A stretch of DNA of 64,000 bases from DASUPK01 sp963821705 (GTDB taxonomy: Bacteria; Actinomycetota; Thermoleophilia; Solirubrobacterales; 70-9), in contig CAWGEV010000004.1 of assembly GCA_963821705.1 (NCBI GenBank), positions 186,001-250,000 of the forward strand. Reading direction: 5' to 3'. Shown here one piece after another: positions 40,161-49,376 of the stretch; the stretch's first letter is position 1; every line of letters begins with the position of its first letter. The position numbers and the translations under genes were made by a program. Under the pieces are notes generated by a model, which did no database searches, was not told the origin of the DNA, and saw only the letters and a program-made list of their open reading frames with translations.

Positions 40161-43100
40161 CTCAGGCGAGAGAGGCCGCGTCCGACTCCGCCCACTCCGC
40201 CCGGAAGACGCGATGGCTCCCGGCGAGCCCCTTGAGCTCGAGGTCGCGGCCGCCGTCGAAGCGGAGACCGTCGCCATTGCCGCTCGAGGCCGCCTCCCTG
40301 AAGCTCCTCCGAGACGAGGATCTCTCCGCCCACCGCCTGGGCGGCGATCCGCGCGGCGAGGATCACGTTCTTGCCGAAGTAGTCGCCCTCCTCCGAGATC
40401 ACCTCTCCGGTGTGAAGGCCCATCCGCACCCGGAGTGATTCCCCGCTCCCGTCCCGTTCGCGCTCGGCGAACGCGCGCTGCACCTCGATCGCACAGTCGA
40501 GCGCCTCGCACGGATCGGGGAAGGCGAGCATGAACCCGTCGCCCTGGCTCTTCACCTCGTAGCCCTCGTGCCGCGAGATCTGCTCGCGAAAGATCGAGTT
40601 GTGCTCGCGCAGGACCTCGAGCCAGCGCTCGTCCCCCAGCCTTTCCGTGAGGACCGTGGAGTCCTCGATGTCGCTGAACAGGATCGCGACGGTGCCGTCC
40701 GGCGCGGCGTGCGCCCGCATGTCCGGGCGCTCCTGCTCCAGCTCGGAGACCATCTCGTCGATCGAGGTGGTCACGTCCACCCCGCTGAGACCCTGCGCGT
40801 CGAGCCTGTCACGCAGGGCGCGATCGACGATCCAGCGGGCTCCCATCTCCCGGGCGGTGCCGAGCACGGCCGAGAGCATCTCTAGCGCGAGCTCCCGGTC
40901 GTTCGCCTCGTCGCGGGCGAGCAGCAGCTCGGCGAGCTCCAGGCCGCAGAGGGCCATGCCGGGCTTGTCCCCCATCCCGGTGGCGATCTCGACGGCGTTG
41001 CCCAGGTGACGCTCGGCATCGTCGGTTCTCCCGATCGTCCGGGCGAGCAATCCGAGGACGCGATCGACCGGCCCGTTGCAGCCGGCCGCCCGCGCCACGA
41101 CGATGATCAGACCCTCGTAGGGGAGCAGCACCTCGTACGCGCGGGGCGCCCGCTCCTCGTCGCCGATCAGCGCGATCGCCTCCCCGAGCAGGCTCATGGC
41201 CGTGAACCAGTTCGCGTCCGTCGGGATCGCGGAGAAGTCATCACCCGCGAAGCGCTCCAGCTCGCGGCGCGCCAGCTCCAGGTCGTCCGAGCGGGCCGCG
41301 AGGGTGACCACGCCGACCCGCCAGGCTGGAATGCCGGGGAACTCCTCCGCCAGCTCGCGGACCCGCGGGAGCAGCTCCTCGCCACGGCCCTGCATGCTCC
41401 GGATCTGGATCATCTGGATCCCGTGGTACTGCTGGGAGATCGCCTGCTCGGCGCGGTCGCCCGCACTCCTCGCCTGCTCCGCGAGGCGCTCGGCTTCGTC
41501 GATCTTCCCGTCAAGCAGGACCCGCATCCCCCGGAGCGCGTAGGTGTGCCAGCTGTGCTCGGGCATTCGCAGCTCCTCGGCCAGCCGCGCGTACAGGGAG
41601 AGCTCCCGGTCGACCGCCGCGACGTCGCCGAGCTCCAGGAACGACCAGAGCCGATAGGCGTGGCCGCGCAGGACGGCCTCCCGGTCGCCGCAGCGATCGC
41701 CCAGCTCGAGCATCTCCTCCGCGATCGCCATCCGCTCGGCGGCCGCCTTGGGCCCGGTCGGGATGAAGATCTTGCGATGGAGCGCGGCCGCCAGCGTGGT
41801 CGGGGCGTCGACCTCGCGCGCAATCTCAATGGCCTCGTTGACGAGCCTCGTCGACTCGCTGATGTCGTTGTCGACCCAGTACATCTCCGCCGACTTCGCG
41901 CTCAGCAGCGCAGCCCGGCGAGCCGTCCTCTCATCGCCGATCCGGTCGAGGGCCTCGTCGAGCAGCGCGAGCAGCTTCTCGTCGAGGCGGCCGGCGTCGC
42001 TCATCATCGCGATCCCGATCGCCGCCCCGACCAGGCTGTCGGTGTCGTCGAGACGGCGAGCCGACTCGGCCGCCCGCTCGAACGCGTCCCGGGCGTCGGC
42101 GACGCGCGCCGACTTCATCTCCGCCCCGCCGAGCGCCAGCAGCAGGCTGCAGCGGAGCGCCTCGTCCGGGTCGTCCATCAACTCGAGGACCTCGAGCGCG
42201 CGCCCGTAGACGTCGACGGCGTCCTCGTAGGCGAGCTGCTCCATGTCCTGCTCTCCCGCGCGCTGGGCGTAGTCGATCGCCTTGGCGAGGTCGCCGCGCG
42301 GCGCGGCCTCCAGGAAATGGTGGGCGAGCTCGCCGAGGCGCTCGTCGACGTTCTCCCCGCAGGTGTGCTCGATCGCCAGCCCCGCGCGCTCGTGAAGCGC
42401 GGACCGCTTCGGCGGGCTGAGCTCCTCGTAGAGGGTGTCCCGCACCAGCGCGTGGGCGAACGAGTAGTGCCCGTCGCCGAGATCGCTCACCAGGCGCTCA
42501 TCGATCGCCTCCTGGGCGGCCGTCATCAGCTGCTCCGGGCTCATCTGGGCAACCCGCCAGACCAGCTCCCGGTCGAAGTCGCGACCGAGGACCGCGGCGA
42601 CGCGGAGGGCATCATTGGTCTCCTGGCTGAGGCGGTCGAGCCGCCGCCCCACCACCTCGCGGACCCCCTGCGGGATCTGCAGCTCGGCGACGCTTCCACC
42701 GCCGGTGAGCCTTCCCTCGCTGGCGAGCAGGCGGACAACCTCGCCGACGAAGAACGGGTTGCCGTCCGTCTGCTCCTGGACCGCCTCCGCGAGGCCGGGC
42801 GGCGCCGGCGCTCCGGAGGTCATCTCGAGGTAGCGCTCGACCGCAGCGACCGAGAGGCCTCGGAGCGGGATCCGGGCGCTGCCCTCGATGCCGGAGATCT
42901 CCCCCAGGACGCGGGCCAGCGGATGGTGGCGTCCCAGCTCCACGTCCCGATAGGTGCCGAGGATGAGCAGCCCGCTCGAGCCGAGCTCGCGGGCCGCGAA
43001 GCGGAGCAGGAGCAGCGACGGCTCATCCGCCCAATGCAGGTCGTCGAGGACGATCACGATCGGCCTGTCCCGCGCCGCCGCCAGCAGCAGGCTGGTCACC

Positions 43101-44482
43101 GAGTCGAACAGCCTGAAGCGGGCCTCCTCGCTGTCGCTGCCGCTCGCCGGCTCGATGTCGAGCTTCTCGGCAACCTCGGGGATCAGCTGAGCGACCTCGG
43201 CCGCTCCGGCGCCGAGCTGCCAGGCAAGCGCCACCGGGTCGGCGTCACGGGCATAGGAGCGGATCGCCTGCACCCAGGGCCAGTAGGCCGGGGCGCCCTC
43301 GTCCTCCCGGCAGCGTCCCCAGTAGACCCGGGCGCCGCTGACGCGCGCGTAGGTGGCGAGCTCCTCGGCGGCGCGGGTCTTGCCGATGCCGGGCTCGCCG
43401 ACCAGGAGCTGCAGGGAGCCGCGGCCGTTGAGCGCGGAGTCCACGGCCTCGCGGAGCCGCTCGAGCTCGCGCTCGCGCCCGACGAACACTCCGCCGGCAA
43501 GGCTCTCCAGCGGATTGTCCCGCCGCTCCTCGCCGGCCTCGGCCGGCTCCTCCATCGCGGCCAAGAGGCGCTCGCATGCCTCGGCGGCGTTGGCGGGGCG
43601 ATCCTCGGGGCGCTTGGCGAGCAGCGCGAGCACCGCCCGGTCGAGCGCCTCGGGGACCTCCTGGTTGTGCCGGGAGGGCGGGACCGGATCCGCGTGCAGG
43701 TGCTGGGAGATGATCGAGACGGCGTCGTCCCCGGGGAAGGGCGGCTGCCCGGTGAGCATCTCGTAGAGCAGGGCGCCGAGGGAGTAGAGGTCGCTCTGCG
43801 GGCCCGACGCCTCGCCGACGGCCTGCTCCGGCGGCAGGTAGGCGACGGTGCCGACCAGCGTGCCGCCGCTGACGCGCGACCTCGCCTCCGTCGTCGAGAG
43901 GCCGAAGTCGCCGAGCCGGGCGCGCCCGTCGTCGTCGATCCAGACGTTCGCGGGCTTCAGGTCCCGGTGGACGATGCCGCGGGCGTGAGCGTGCTCGAGG
44001 GCGCGGGCGACGTCGGCCGCGATCTCGACCGCCCGGCCGACCTCGAGATGTCCGCCCGCGGCCGAGAGCAGGCCCTCGACGTCGCCGCCCGGCATGTAGC
44101 GGCTGATGATGAACGGGTTGCCGTCCTCCTCCCCGGTGTCGAGGACGGTGACGACATGGGGGTGATCGCCGAGCTTGCGCATCGCCTCGGCCTCCCGGCG
44201 GGCCCGCGCCTGGATCGCGGCGCCGACTCCGGCCGTGTCGAAGAGCGCCAGGGCCACCTGGGACCCGGTGGCGGTGTCGTCCGAGAGATAGACCCGCTTG
44301 CGTCCGCCCTGCCCCAGGAACCGCTTCACGCGGTAGCGGCCGGCGATCTCGGCCGGGACGTCGGCGGGCAGGGACTCGGGACGGGGCTCCGCGACGGCCG
44401 GCTCGGCGGTCAGCTCGGTACCGCACGAGTCGCAGAATCGTGCGCCCTCGCGATTCTCGTTGCCGCAGGACGGACACCGCAT
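40139..44482 (-). CDS. Zinc-ribbon, Ser/Thr kinase, ATPase, TPR and adenylyl/guanylyl cyclase fusion
   Basis: 1,447 residues. Residues 3-20: zinc ribbon (CPSC..CDSC). About 50-310: protein kinase with LGQGGRKRVYL loop, HRDLKPAN (His172-Asp174) and DFG (Asp192). The usual VAxK Lys is Ala79, while Lys62 sits in the Gly-rich loop. About 333-620: STAND-like ATPase with GEPGIGKT (362-369) and VIVLDDLHWADEPS. Long TPR-like helical region to about 1200. Cyclase domain with LFSDIEDSTVLTERLGD and SQGDGFMLAFPDP. The last 45 residues are out of frame: with an indel near 40301-40305 the natural end is LRFDGGRDLELKGLAGSHRV, stopping at 40162, next to the GNAT start. It probably integrates signals into phosphorylation and cyclic nucleotide output. 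Confidence 0.88.
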   Translation of the reverse strand: MRCPSCGNENREGARFCDSCGTELTAEPAVAEPRPESLPADVPAEIAGRYRVKRFLGQGGRKRVYLSDDTATGSQVALALFDTAGVGAAIQARARREAEAMRKLGDHPHVVTVLDTGEEDGNPFIISRYMPGGDVEGLLSAAGGHLEVGRAVEIAADVARALEHAHARGIVHRDLKPANVWIDDDGRARLGDFGLSTTEARSRVSGGTLVGTVAYLPPEQAVGEASGPQSDLYSLGALLYEMLTGQPPFPGDDAVSIISQHLHADPVPPSRHNQEVPEALDRAVLALLAKRPEDRPANAAEACERLLAAMEEPAEAGEERRDNPLESLAGGVFVGRERELERLREAVDSALNGRGSLQLLVGEPGIGKTRAAEELATYARVSGARVYWGRCREDEGAPAYWPWVQAIRSYARDADPVALAWQLGAGAAEVAQLIPEVAEKLDIEPASGSDSEEARFRLFDSVTSLLLAAARDRPIVIVLDDLHWADEPSLLLLRFAARELGSSGLLILGTYRDVELGRHHPLARVLGEISGIEGSARIPLRGLSVAAVERYLEMTSGAPAPPGLAEAVQEQTDGNPFFVGEVVRLLASEGRLTGGGSVAELQIPQGVREVVGRRLDRLSQETNDALRVAAVLGRDFDRELVWRVAQMSPEQLMTAAQEAIDERLVSDLGDGHYSFAHALVRDTLYEELSPPKRSALHERAGLAIEHTCGENVDERLGELAHHFLEAAPRGDLAKAIDYAQRAGEQDMEQLAYEDAVDVYGRALEVLELMDDPDEALRCSLLLALGGAEMKSARVADARDAFERAAESARRLDDTDSLVGAAIGIAMMSDAGRLDEKLLALLDEALDRIGDERTARRAALLSAKSAEMYWVDNDISESTRLVNEAIEIAREVDAPTTLAAALHRKIFIPTGPKAAAERMAIAEEMLELGDRCGDREAVLRGHAYRLWSFLELGDVAAVDRELSLYARLAEELRMPEHSWHTYALRGMRVLLDGKIDEAERLAEQARSAGDRAEQAISQQYHGIQMIQIRSMQGRGEELLPRVRELAEEFPGIPAWRVGVVTLAARSDDLELARRELERFAGDDFSAIPTDANWFTAMSLLGEAIALIGDEERAPRAYEVLLPYEGLIIVVARAAGCNGPVDRVLGLLARTIGRTDDAERHLGNAVEIATGMGDKPGMALCGLELAELLLARDEANDRELALEMLSAVLGTAREMGARWIVDRALRDRLDAQGLSGVDVTTSIDEMVSELEQERPDMRAHAAPDGTVAILFSDIEDSTVLTERLGDERWLEVLREHNSIFREQISRHEGYEVKSQGDGFMLAFPDPCEALDCAIEVQRAFAERERDGSGESLRVRMGLHTGEVISEEGDYFGKNVILAARIAAQAVGGEILVSEELQGGGLERQWRRSPLRRRPRPRAQGARREPSRLPGGVGGVGRGLSRLRWARRSP

Positions 44483-44529
44483 GTCCCGATCGATTATCCC
44501 AGCCGCCCCCCGGCGGCCGCCCGCACGGC

Positions 44530-44928
44530 CTACTCGGTGACGTTGAACACAGGCAGGGCCTCGTCCAGCCCGTCGAAACCCAGCTGCCGGTAAAGCCGGC
44601 CGTCACGCACCTCGAAGACGTAGACCCACTCACGATCGACCTCGATTCCGCTCTTGCGTCCCACCAGCCGGAGGCGGGCGCGCATCAGGGCACGATCGCC
44701 CGAGAACCGGAGCTCGAGCGGCTCCCAGTGGAACGACGACCAGTGGGAGTCAAACCGCTCCAGGTAGCGCCTCACCTCGTCGAACCCGACCGCCGAGACG
44801 GCCCCCGGCAGGGTGTCCGCCTCGTGCAGCTCCACATCCGGATCGAGCAGGGCGAGGACGGCCTCGACCTCGTCGCCGTTGCAGGCGTCCACGTACGCCC
44901 GCACCACGGACTCGGTTGCCTCAGCCAT
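44530..44928 (-). CDS. NTF2-like (SnoaL-type) protein
   Basis: 132 residues from ATG 44928, which overlaps the end of the FGGY kinase gene by eight bases. It has the NTF2-like order: VVRAYVDACNGDEVEAVLAL, LDPDVELHEADTLPGA, FDEVRRYLERFDSHWSSFHW, then strands LMRARLRLVGRKSGIEVDRE and VYVFEVRDGRLYRQLGFD. It is intact although the two genes upstream in the operon are broken. The ligand is unknown; enzymes of this fold often act as isomerases or polyketide cyclases. Confidence 0.82.
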   Translation of the reverse strand: MAEATESVVRAYVDACNGDEVEAVLALLDPDVELHEADTLPGAVSAVGFDEVRRYLERFDSHWSSFHWEPLELRFSGDRALMRARLRLVGRKSGIEVDREWVYVFEVRDGRLYRQLGFDGLDEALPVFNVTE

Positions 44929-46497
44929 CGGCTGGATTCTCCAGCCTGCCGTTGAGCCGGGCGAACATCTTGCGCTGGGACTTTGTACAGGCGCGGGAAC
45001 TCCGCGAAGAGCCGGTCGTAGACGTCGCGATTCGCGGGGTCGGGCTCGAAGACCCGGTCGACGGGCACGAGTCCGCGGATCTCCTCGCGCGACATCTCTC
45101 CCAGCGCGAGCCCCGCGAACAGCGATGCTCCGCGCAGGTTGGCGTGCATCGGGTCGGCGACCCGCTCGATCGTCCGGTCCAGGACGTCGGCGTGAATCTG
45201 GCACCAGAGGTCGGACAGCGCGCCACCGCCGAAGATCCGGAGAGGGTCGAGCCTGCTTGGCGAAGCGCTCGACGGCCTCCTGCAGCCAGCGGCTGTTGTA
45301 GGCAACGCCCTCGAGCACCGAGCGGATCAGGTCCGCGTTGCCCGTGGAGGCTGAGAGGTTGTGCCAGCCGCCGCGCGCGTGCCGGTCATCGACCGGGGAC
45401 CGCTCCCCGGCGATCCAGGGCGTGAAGAGGATCCCGCCGCTGCCCGGGGGCGAGCTGCTCGGCCAGCTCGATCAGGCGCTCGAAGCGCGCCGGCTCGCCC
45501 GTCGTGACAGCGTCCCGTAGCCAGCGCAGGCAGAGCCCGCGGCCTCGTGGTTGTTCGCGACGAGGTAGCTGGCACGGAGTCGAGCCCGGGCACGGTCGCG
45601 ATCGAGTGGAGCGCATCGGTCTTCTTGCGCGGGAACCGGCAGCGAGATCCACGATGTGGTGCTGATCGTCATGTGGGACTGCCCCTCCCCGTCGACCCCG
45701 CTGCCGAGCGCGGCGGAGTGCAGGTCGGGCGTCCCGGTGACGACCTGGCGCCTCGGGCGAGCCCGAGCTCGCGTCGCGACCTCGGCTCGGACCGGTCCGA
45801 CAGCGAGCCGGTCGCGACCAGCGGCGGCAGCTTGCTCGCGTTCGAGCCCGGCCTTGCCGCACGAGCAGCCGGGTCGTACGCAGAGCCGGTCGAGCCGCCG
45901 GTTGTCGGTCAGCCACGCGGCGCTCATCGAGGCGTGCGTCGCGGCCGCGCGCCCGGTGAAGCGCATGCGTCAGGTAGTCGACCGGCTCGAGGTACCAGCG
46001 CGCCGCGGCCGCGACCTCCGGCTCGTCGTGTCGATCAGGAGCATGTGGCTGACCGGGTCGCCGCCGAACGGGGACGGCACGCCGGCCGTGTGGCGGATCC
46101 AGGTCAGCAGCGCGCGCGGCGAGTAGCCCATCAGCGGACCGCCGATCACGCCGCGAGCGTGCTCGGAGCCCCGCGTGTCGAGCCACATCAGGCACGGCCC
46201 GACCGGCTCGCCCGCATCGTCGACGGGGATCGTGCTCGCCCACTGGCCGGTGCAGGAGACCGCGACGACGCTCTCGGGCTCGATGCCGTGCGAGCACCGA
46301 TCGCGCCAGCTCACGGACGATCCGCCACCAGGCCGACGGCGTCCTGGACGGCACCGCCCCCCGGCAGCCGCTCGGTCTCGGGTCACGCTCGGCGACGGCG
46401 ACGACCTCGCCCGCCAGCGAGACGACCCCAACCTTGAGCGCGCCGCTGCCCAGGTCGACGGGAGCGCCAGCGCTACGAAGCGCTCGGACCGGCTCAC
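44921..46497 (-). pseudogene. FGGY-family carbohydrate kinase with multiple frameshifts
   Basis: From GTG 46497 (GTGA overlap with the upstream gene), fragments in all three minus frames assemble into one FGGY kinase. In order: PVDLGSGALKVGVVSLAGEV (phosphate-binding N-terminus), IEPESVVAVSCTGQWASTIP, GPCLMWLDTRGSEHARGVIG, RWYLEPVDYLT, MRFTGRAAATHASMSAAWLT, VVTGTPDLHSAALGSG, SYLVANNHEAAG, then FGGGALSDLWCQIHADVLDR and GASLFAGLALGEM (second ATPase half), ending FARLNGRLENPADG. It resembles xylulokinase-type enzymes. At least five frame changes separate these blocks, so no full product can be made as the sequence stands. Confidence 0.75.
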
Positions 46498-47904
46498 GAC
46501 GGCGCGGGAACGGTCTGCTGCGCGTCGAGCAGCTGGGTCATCACCGTCCGGATCATCTCCTCGGCCTCGACGTTCAGCCCGCCGGGGACGCCGCCGTAGA
46601 CGCCGCCGAGTCGGCCGGCTCGTCCTCGTGCTCCGGCGCGTACGCGACCGCCGCGTCGAGGTCGTCGGCGAACCGCTCGGTCACACCCGGCTGTGGTCTG
46701 TGGCCGCGTCACCGCCATGTGCAGCGCGTTCGGGTACTGAAGTCCGTTGAAGCGCCAGCCCCGCCGCTTCATCTCGTCGTTGACGTGGTAGATGTCGAAC
46801 TCGTCCGAGGTGAAGGCGAACAGGAACGTCGGCTCGCCGAGCAGCCGCAGCTCCGGATGCGACCGGACGGCCTCCTGCATCCGGCGCCGAGGTCTCGAAG
46901 ATCCGCTTCGCGTACTTCCCGGTAGCCCTCGCGGCCGATCGAGACCAGCGACGCCCAGGTCGCAGCCAGCAGCCCGTCCGAGCGCGAGCCCTCCATCCCC
47001 GGCGAGAAGTACTTGCCGCCGCTCCAGTCCGGCATGAAGAAGTAGCAGCGGTTGCGCAGCTCGCGGTCGCGGAAGAGAAGCGTCGAGGTCCCCTTCAACC
47101 CGTAGCCGTACTTGTGCGTGTCAGCCGAGATGCTGGTCACGCCGGGGACACGGAAGTCGAAGAGCGGGATCGGGTAGCCGAGCTCCTCGCCGAACGGCAG
47201 CAGGTAGCCGCCGAGGCAGCCGTCGACGTGCAGGCCGACGCTCCTGCTCCAGCGCCAGCTCGCCGCCAGCTCGGCGATCGGGTCGATCGTGCCGTAGCCG
47301 TAGTTGCCGGCCGAGCCGATGATCGCGACCGTGTTCTCGTCGATCAGCTCCGCGACGTCCTCCGCGCGAACCAGCGTCGTCTCGGGATCGACCGGCGCCC
47401 GGCGCAGCTCGATCCCGAACAGGTGACAGGCCTTGTCGAAGGCCGGATGGCCCGGTCTCCGGCTTGACCAGGTTCGGGTGGGCGATTCCGCGCTGACTCG
47501 CGCCCCTCCTCCCGGTAGGCGAGCACGGCCTGGGCGATGCTGCCGTGCCGCCGGAGGTGACCATCCCCGCGGGATCGGCGCCCTCGGCCGCCTCGCCGTG
47601 CATCAGGTCGAGCGCCATCGCGATGATCTCGCCCTCGAAGCGGGTCGCGCTCGGGCACATGTCCCTCTGGAGAGCGTTCTGGTGCGCGAACAGGCCGAAC
47701 GCCTCCTTCAGGAAGGCGTAGTGGTCGCGGTCGCCGCAGTACATGGTCCCGGAGCACTTGCCGTCCTCCCAGACCTCGTCCTCCTCGGTCGCCATGGTCC
47801 GCAGCTCGCTGAGGATCTCCTCGCGGGAGTCGGCCGCCCCCGGGCAGCTCGCGGTTGACGCCGAAGCGTTCGGCGTATGGATAGAAGTCGAAGAGGTCGC
47901 TCAT
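46494..47904 (-). pseudogene. PLP-dependent decarboxylase / sphingosine-1-phosphate-lyase-like gene with multiple frameshifts
   Basis: From ATG 47904 (SDLFDFYPYAERFGVNRELP), pieces in alternating frames read DEVWEDGKCSGTMYCGDRDH, GLFAHQNALQRDMCPSATRF, EGEIIAMALDLMHGE, GIAHPNLVKPETG, NTVAIIGSAGNYGYGTIDP, HVDGCLGGYLLPFGEELGYP, TSISADTHKYGYGLKGTSTL (PLP-binding Lys) and MPDWSGGKYFSPGMEGSRS, ending with a C-terminal domain to 46494. These match the group II decarboxylase/S1P-lyase fold. At least five frame changes occur. The gene heads an operon with the FGGY kinase and an NTF2-like gene. Confidence 0.72.
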
Positions 47905-48029
47905 CGAGGCTCGCTCCTTGCGTGGGTCGTGCGGTGTCGCCAAAGCTACGTGTTTCGCCCTGATGTGGGCTGCGTCGCCGGGACTAGCCTCAGATCACCC
48001 GATTTCCAGCTGCTCGTGAGGCTAAGGCG

Positions 48030-49376
48030 ATGGGTGAAGATCAAATCAAGGTTGTGATTGCCGGCGGCGGGGTTGCGGCGGTGGAGGCGGTGCTCGCGCT
48101 CAACGAGCTTGCGGGCCGGAAGGTCGCTCTCGAGCTGATCGCTCCCAGTGAGGAGCTCTTCTTGCCGGCGCTTGCCGTCGCCGAGCCGTTCGGCATGGAT
48201 CCGCCCCCCGCCATCCCGCTTGCCGATGTCTGTCGTGACGCCGGAGCTTCGCATCGGCGGGACACGCTCGAGGGCGTCGAACCCGACGCCCGGATCGCTC
48301 GGACGGGATCGGGCGCCAGGGTTTCGTTCGACGCTCTCCTGTTGGCGGTCGGCGCTTCTCCCGAGCCGGCGCTGTCCGGAGCCCTGACCTACCGGGGCCC
48401 GCGTGACAACGGCGAGATCCGCGAGCTCCTGCTCGCGGCGGAGAAGGGTGCGATCGACCGAATCGTCTTTGCGATCCCGACCTCGATCCAATGGCCGCTC
48501 CCGATCTACGAACTGGCCCTGCTCACCGCCACCGATCTTCGACACCGAGGAGCGGATGCCAGGCTGTCGCTGGTCACACACGAGAGCTCGCCATTGGCCC
48601 TGTTCGGCAGGCGCGCCAGCGAGGGCGTCGGCCAGCTCCTCTCCGATGCAGGGGTGGAGCTCATCACGAACGCCCGGCCCGCGGGCGTCCAGGCGGGCGG
48701 GGTCGCCCTTCACGATGGGCGGGTCATCCCCGCCGACCGCGTGGTCGCCTCACCGCGACTCACGGTGGCGCCGATCGAGGGAATCGAGCAGGGACCGGAC
48801 GGCTTCATCGGAACCGACAGCTCGATGCGGGTCGAGCGCACGCCGCGGGTCTACGCCGCCGGCGACGCGACCTGGTTCCCGATCAAGCAGGGAGGGCTGG
48901 CCGCCCAGCAGGCCGACGCGGCAGCCTCGGCCATCGCGTCCCTGGTCGACCCGGACGTCTCCCTGGAGAAGTTCCAGCCCATGTTGCGGGGCGTCCTCCT
49001 CACCGGGGGAGCGCCCCGGTACCTGCGGGCGGCGGTGGGGCGGCGTGCGGCCTCGTCGGCGGAAAGCCTCGCGCCGCTGTGGTGGCCGCCCGCCAAGGTC
49101 GCCGGAAGGCGTCTCGCCCCGTACCTGGCCAAGCGTGGCCTGCGGATTCCCCTGGAGGATCTCGAGGCTCTCCACGGCGAAAGCCGGGGGGAGGCCGAGG
49201 ATGATCAGCGGGAGGCCCTCGAGCTTGCGCTCGCCGCGGCCGACGCCGACGCCCGCTGGAGCGACTACCGAGCCGCCCTTCGCTGGCTGGATGTCGCCCA
49301 GGAGCTCAACATCGCGCTGCCGGCCGAGTACGAACGGAAGCGCAGTGAGTGGGAGGCCGAGGCCAGCCCTCGCTAG
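48030..49376 (+). CDS. FAD-dependent oxidoreductase, sulfide:quinone reductase / NDH-2-like
   Basis: 448 residues. The dinucleotide-binding start is IKVVIAGGGVAAVEAVLALN, followed by FDALLLAVGASPEPALSGAL and the second FAD region YAAGDATWFPIKQGGLAAQQ. SSPLALFGRRASEGVGQLL corresponds to the SQR/NDH-2 central region. The Cys residues required for sulfide oxidation are not obvious, so an NAD(P)H or other donor is possible. The C-terminus (about 330-448) is a charged, helical extension not typical of SQR. It converges on the ypfJ gene with a four-base overlap and lies next to cytochrome bd genes. Confidence 0.82.
   Translation: MGEDQIKVVIAGGGVAAVEAVLALNELAGRKVALELIAPSEELFLPALAVAEPFGMDPPPAIPLADVCRDAGASHRRDTLEGVEPDARIARTGSGARVSFDALLLAVGASPEPALSGALTYRGPRDNGEIRELLLAAEKGAIDRIVFAIPTSIQWPLPIYELALLTATDLRHRGADARLSLVTHESSPLALFGRRASEGVGQLLSDAGVELITNARPAGVQAGGVALHDGRVIPADRVVASPRLTVAPIEGIEQGPDGFIGTDSSMRVERTPRVYAAGDATWFPIKQGGLAAQQADAAASAIASLVDPDVSLEKFQPMLRGVLLTGGAPRYLRAAVGRRAASSAESLAPLWWPPAKVAGRRLAPYLAKRGLRIPLEDLEALHGESRGEAEDDQREALELALAAADADARWSDYRAALRWLDVAQELNIALPAEYERKRSEWEAEASPR

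Noticed and set aside
41006..44593. 1,195-codon open frame antisense to the kinase-cyclase gene
   Set aside because: Low-complexity, Arg/Leu/Glu-rich translation without motifs; the minus strand encodes kinase, Walker A and cyclase motifs.
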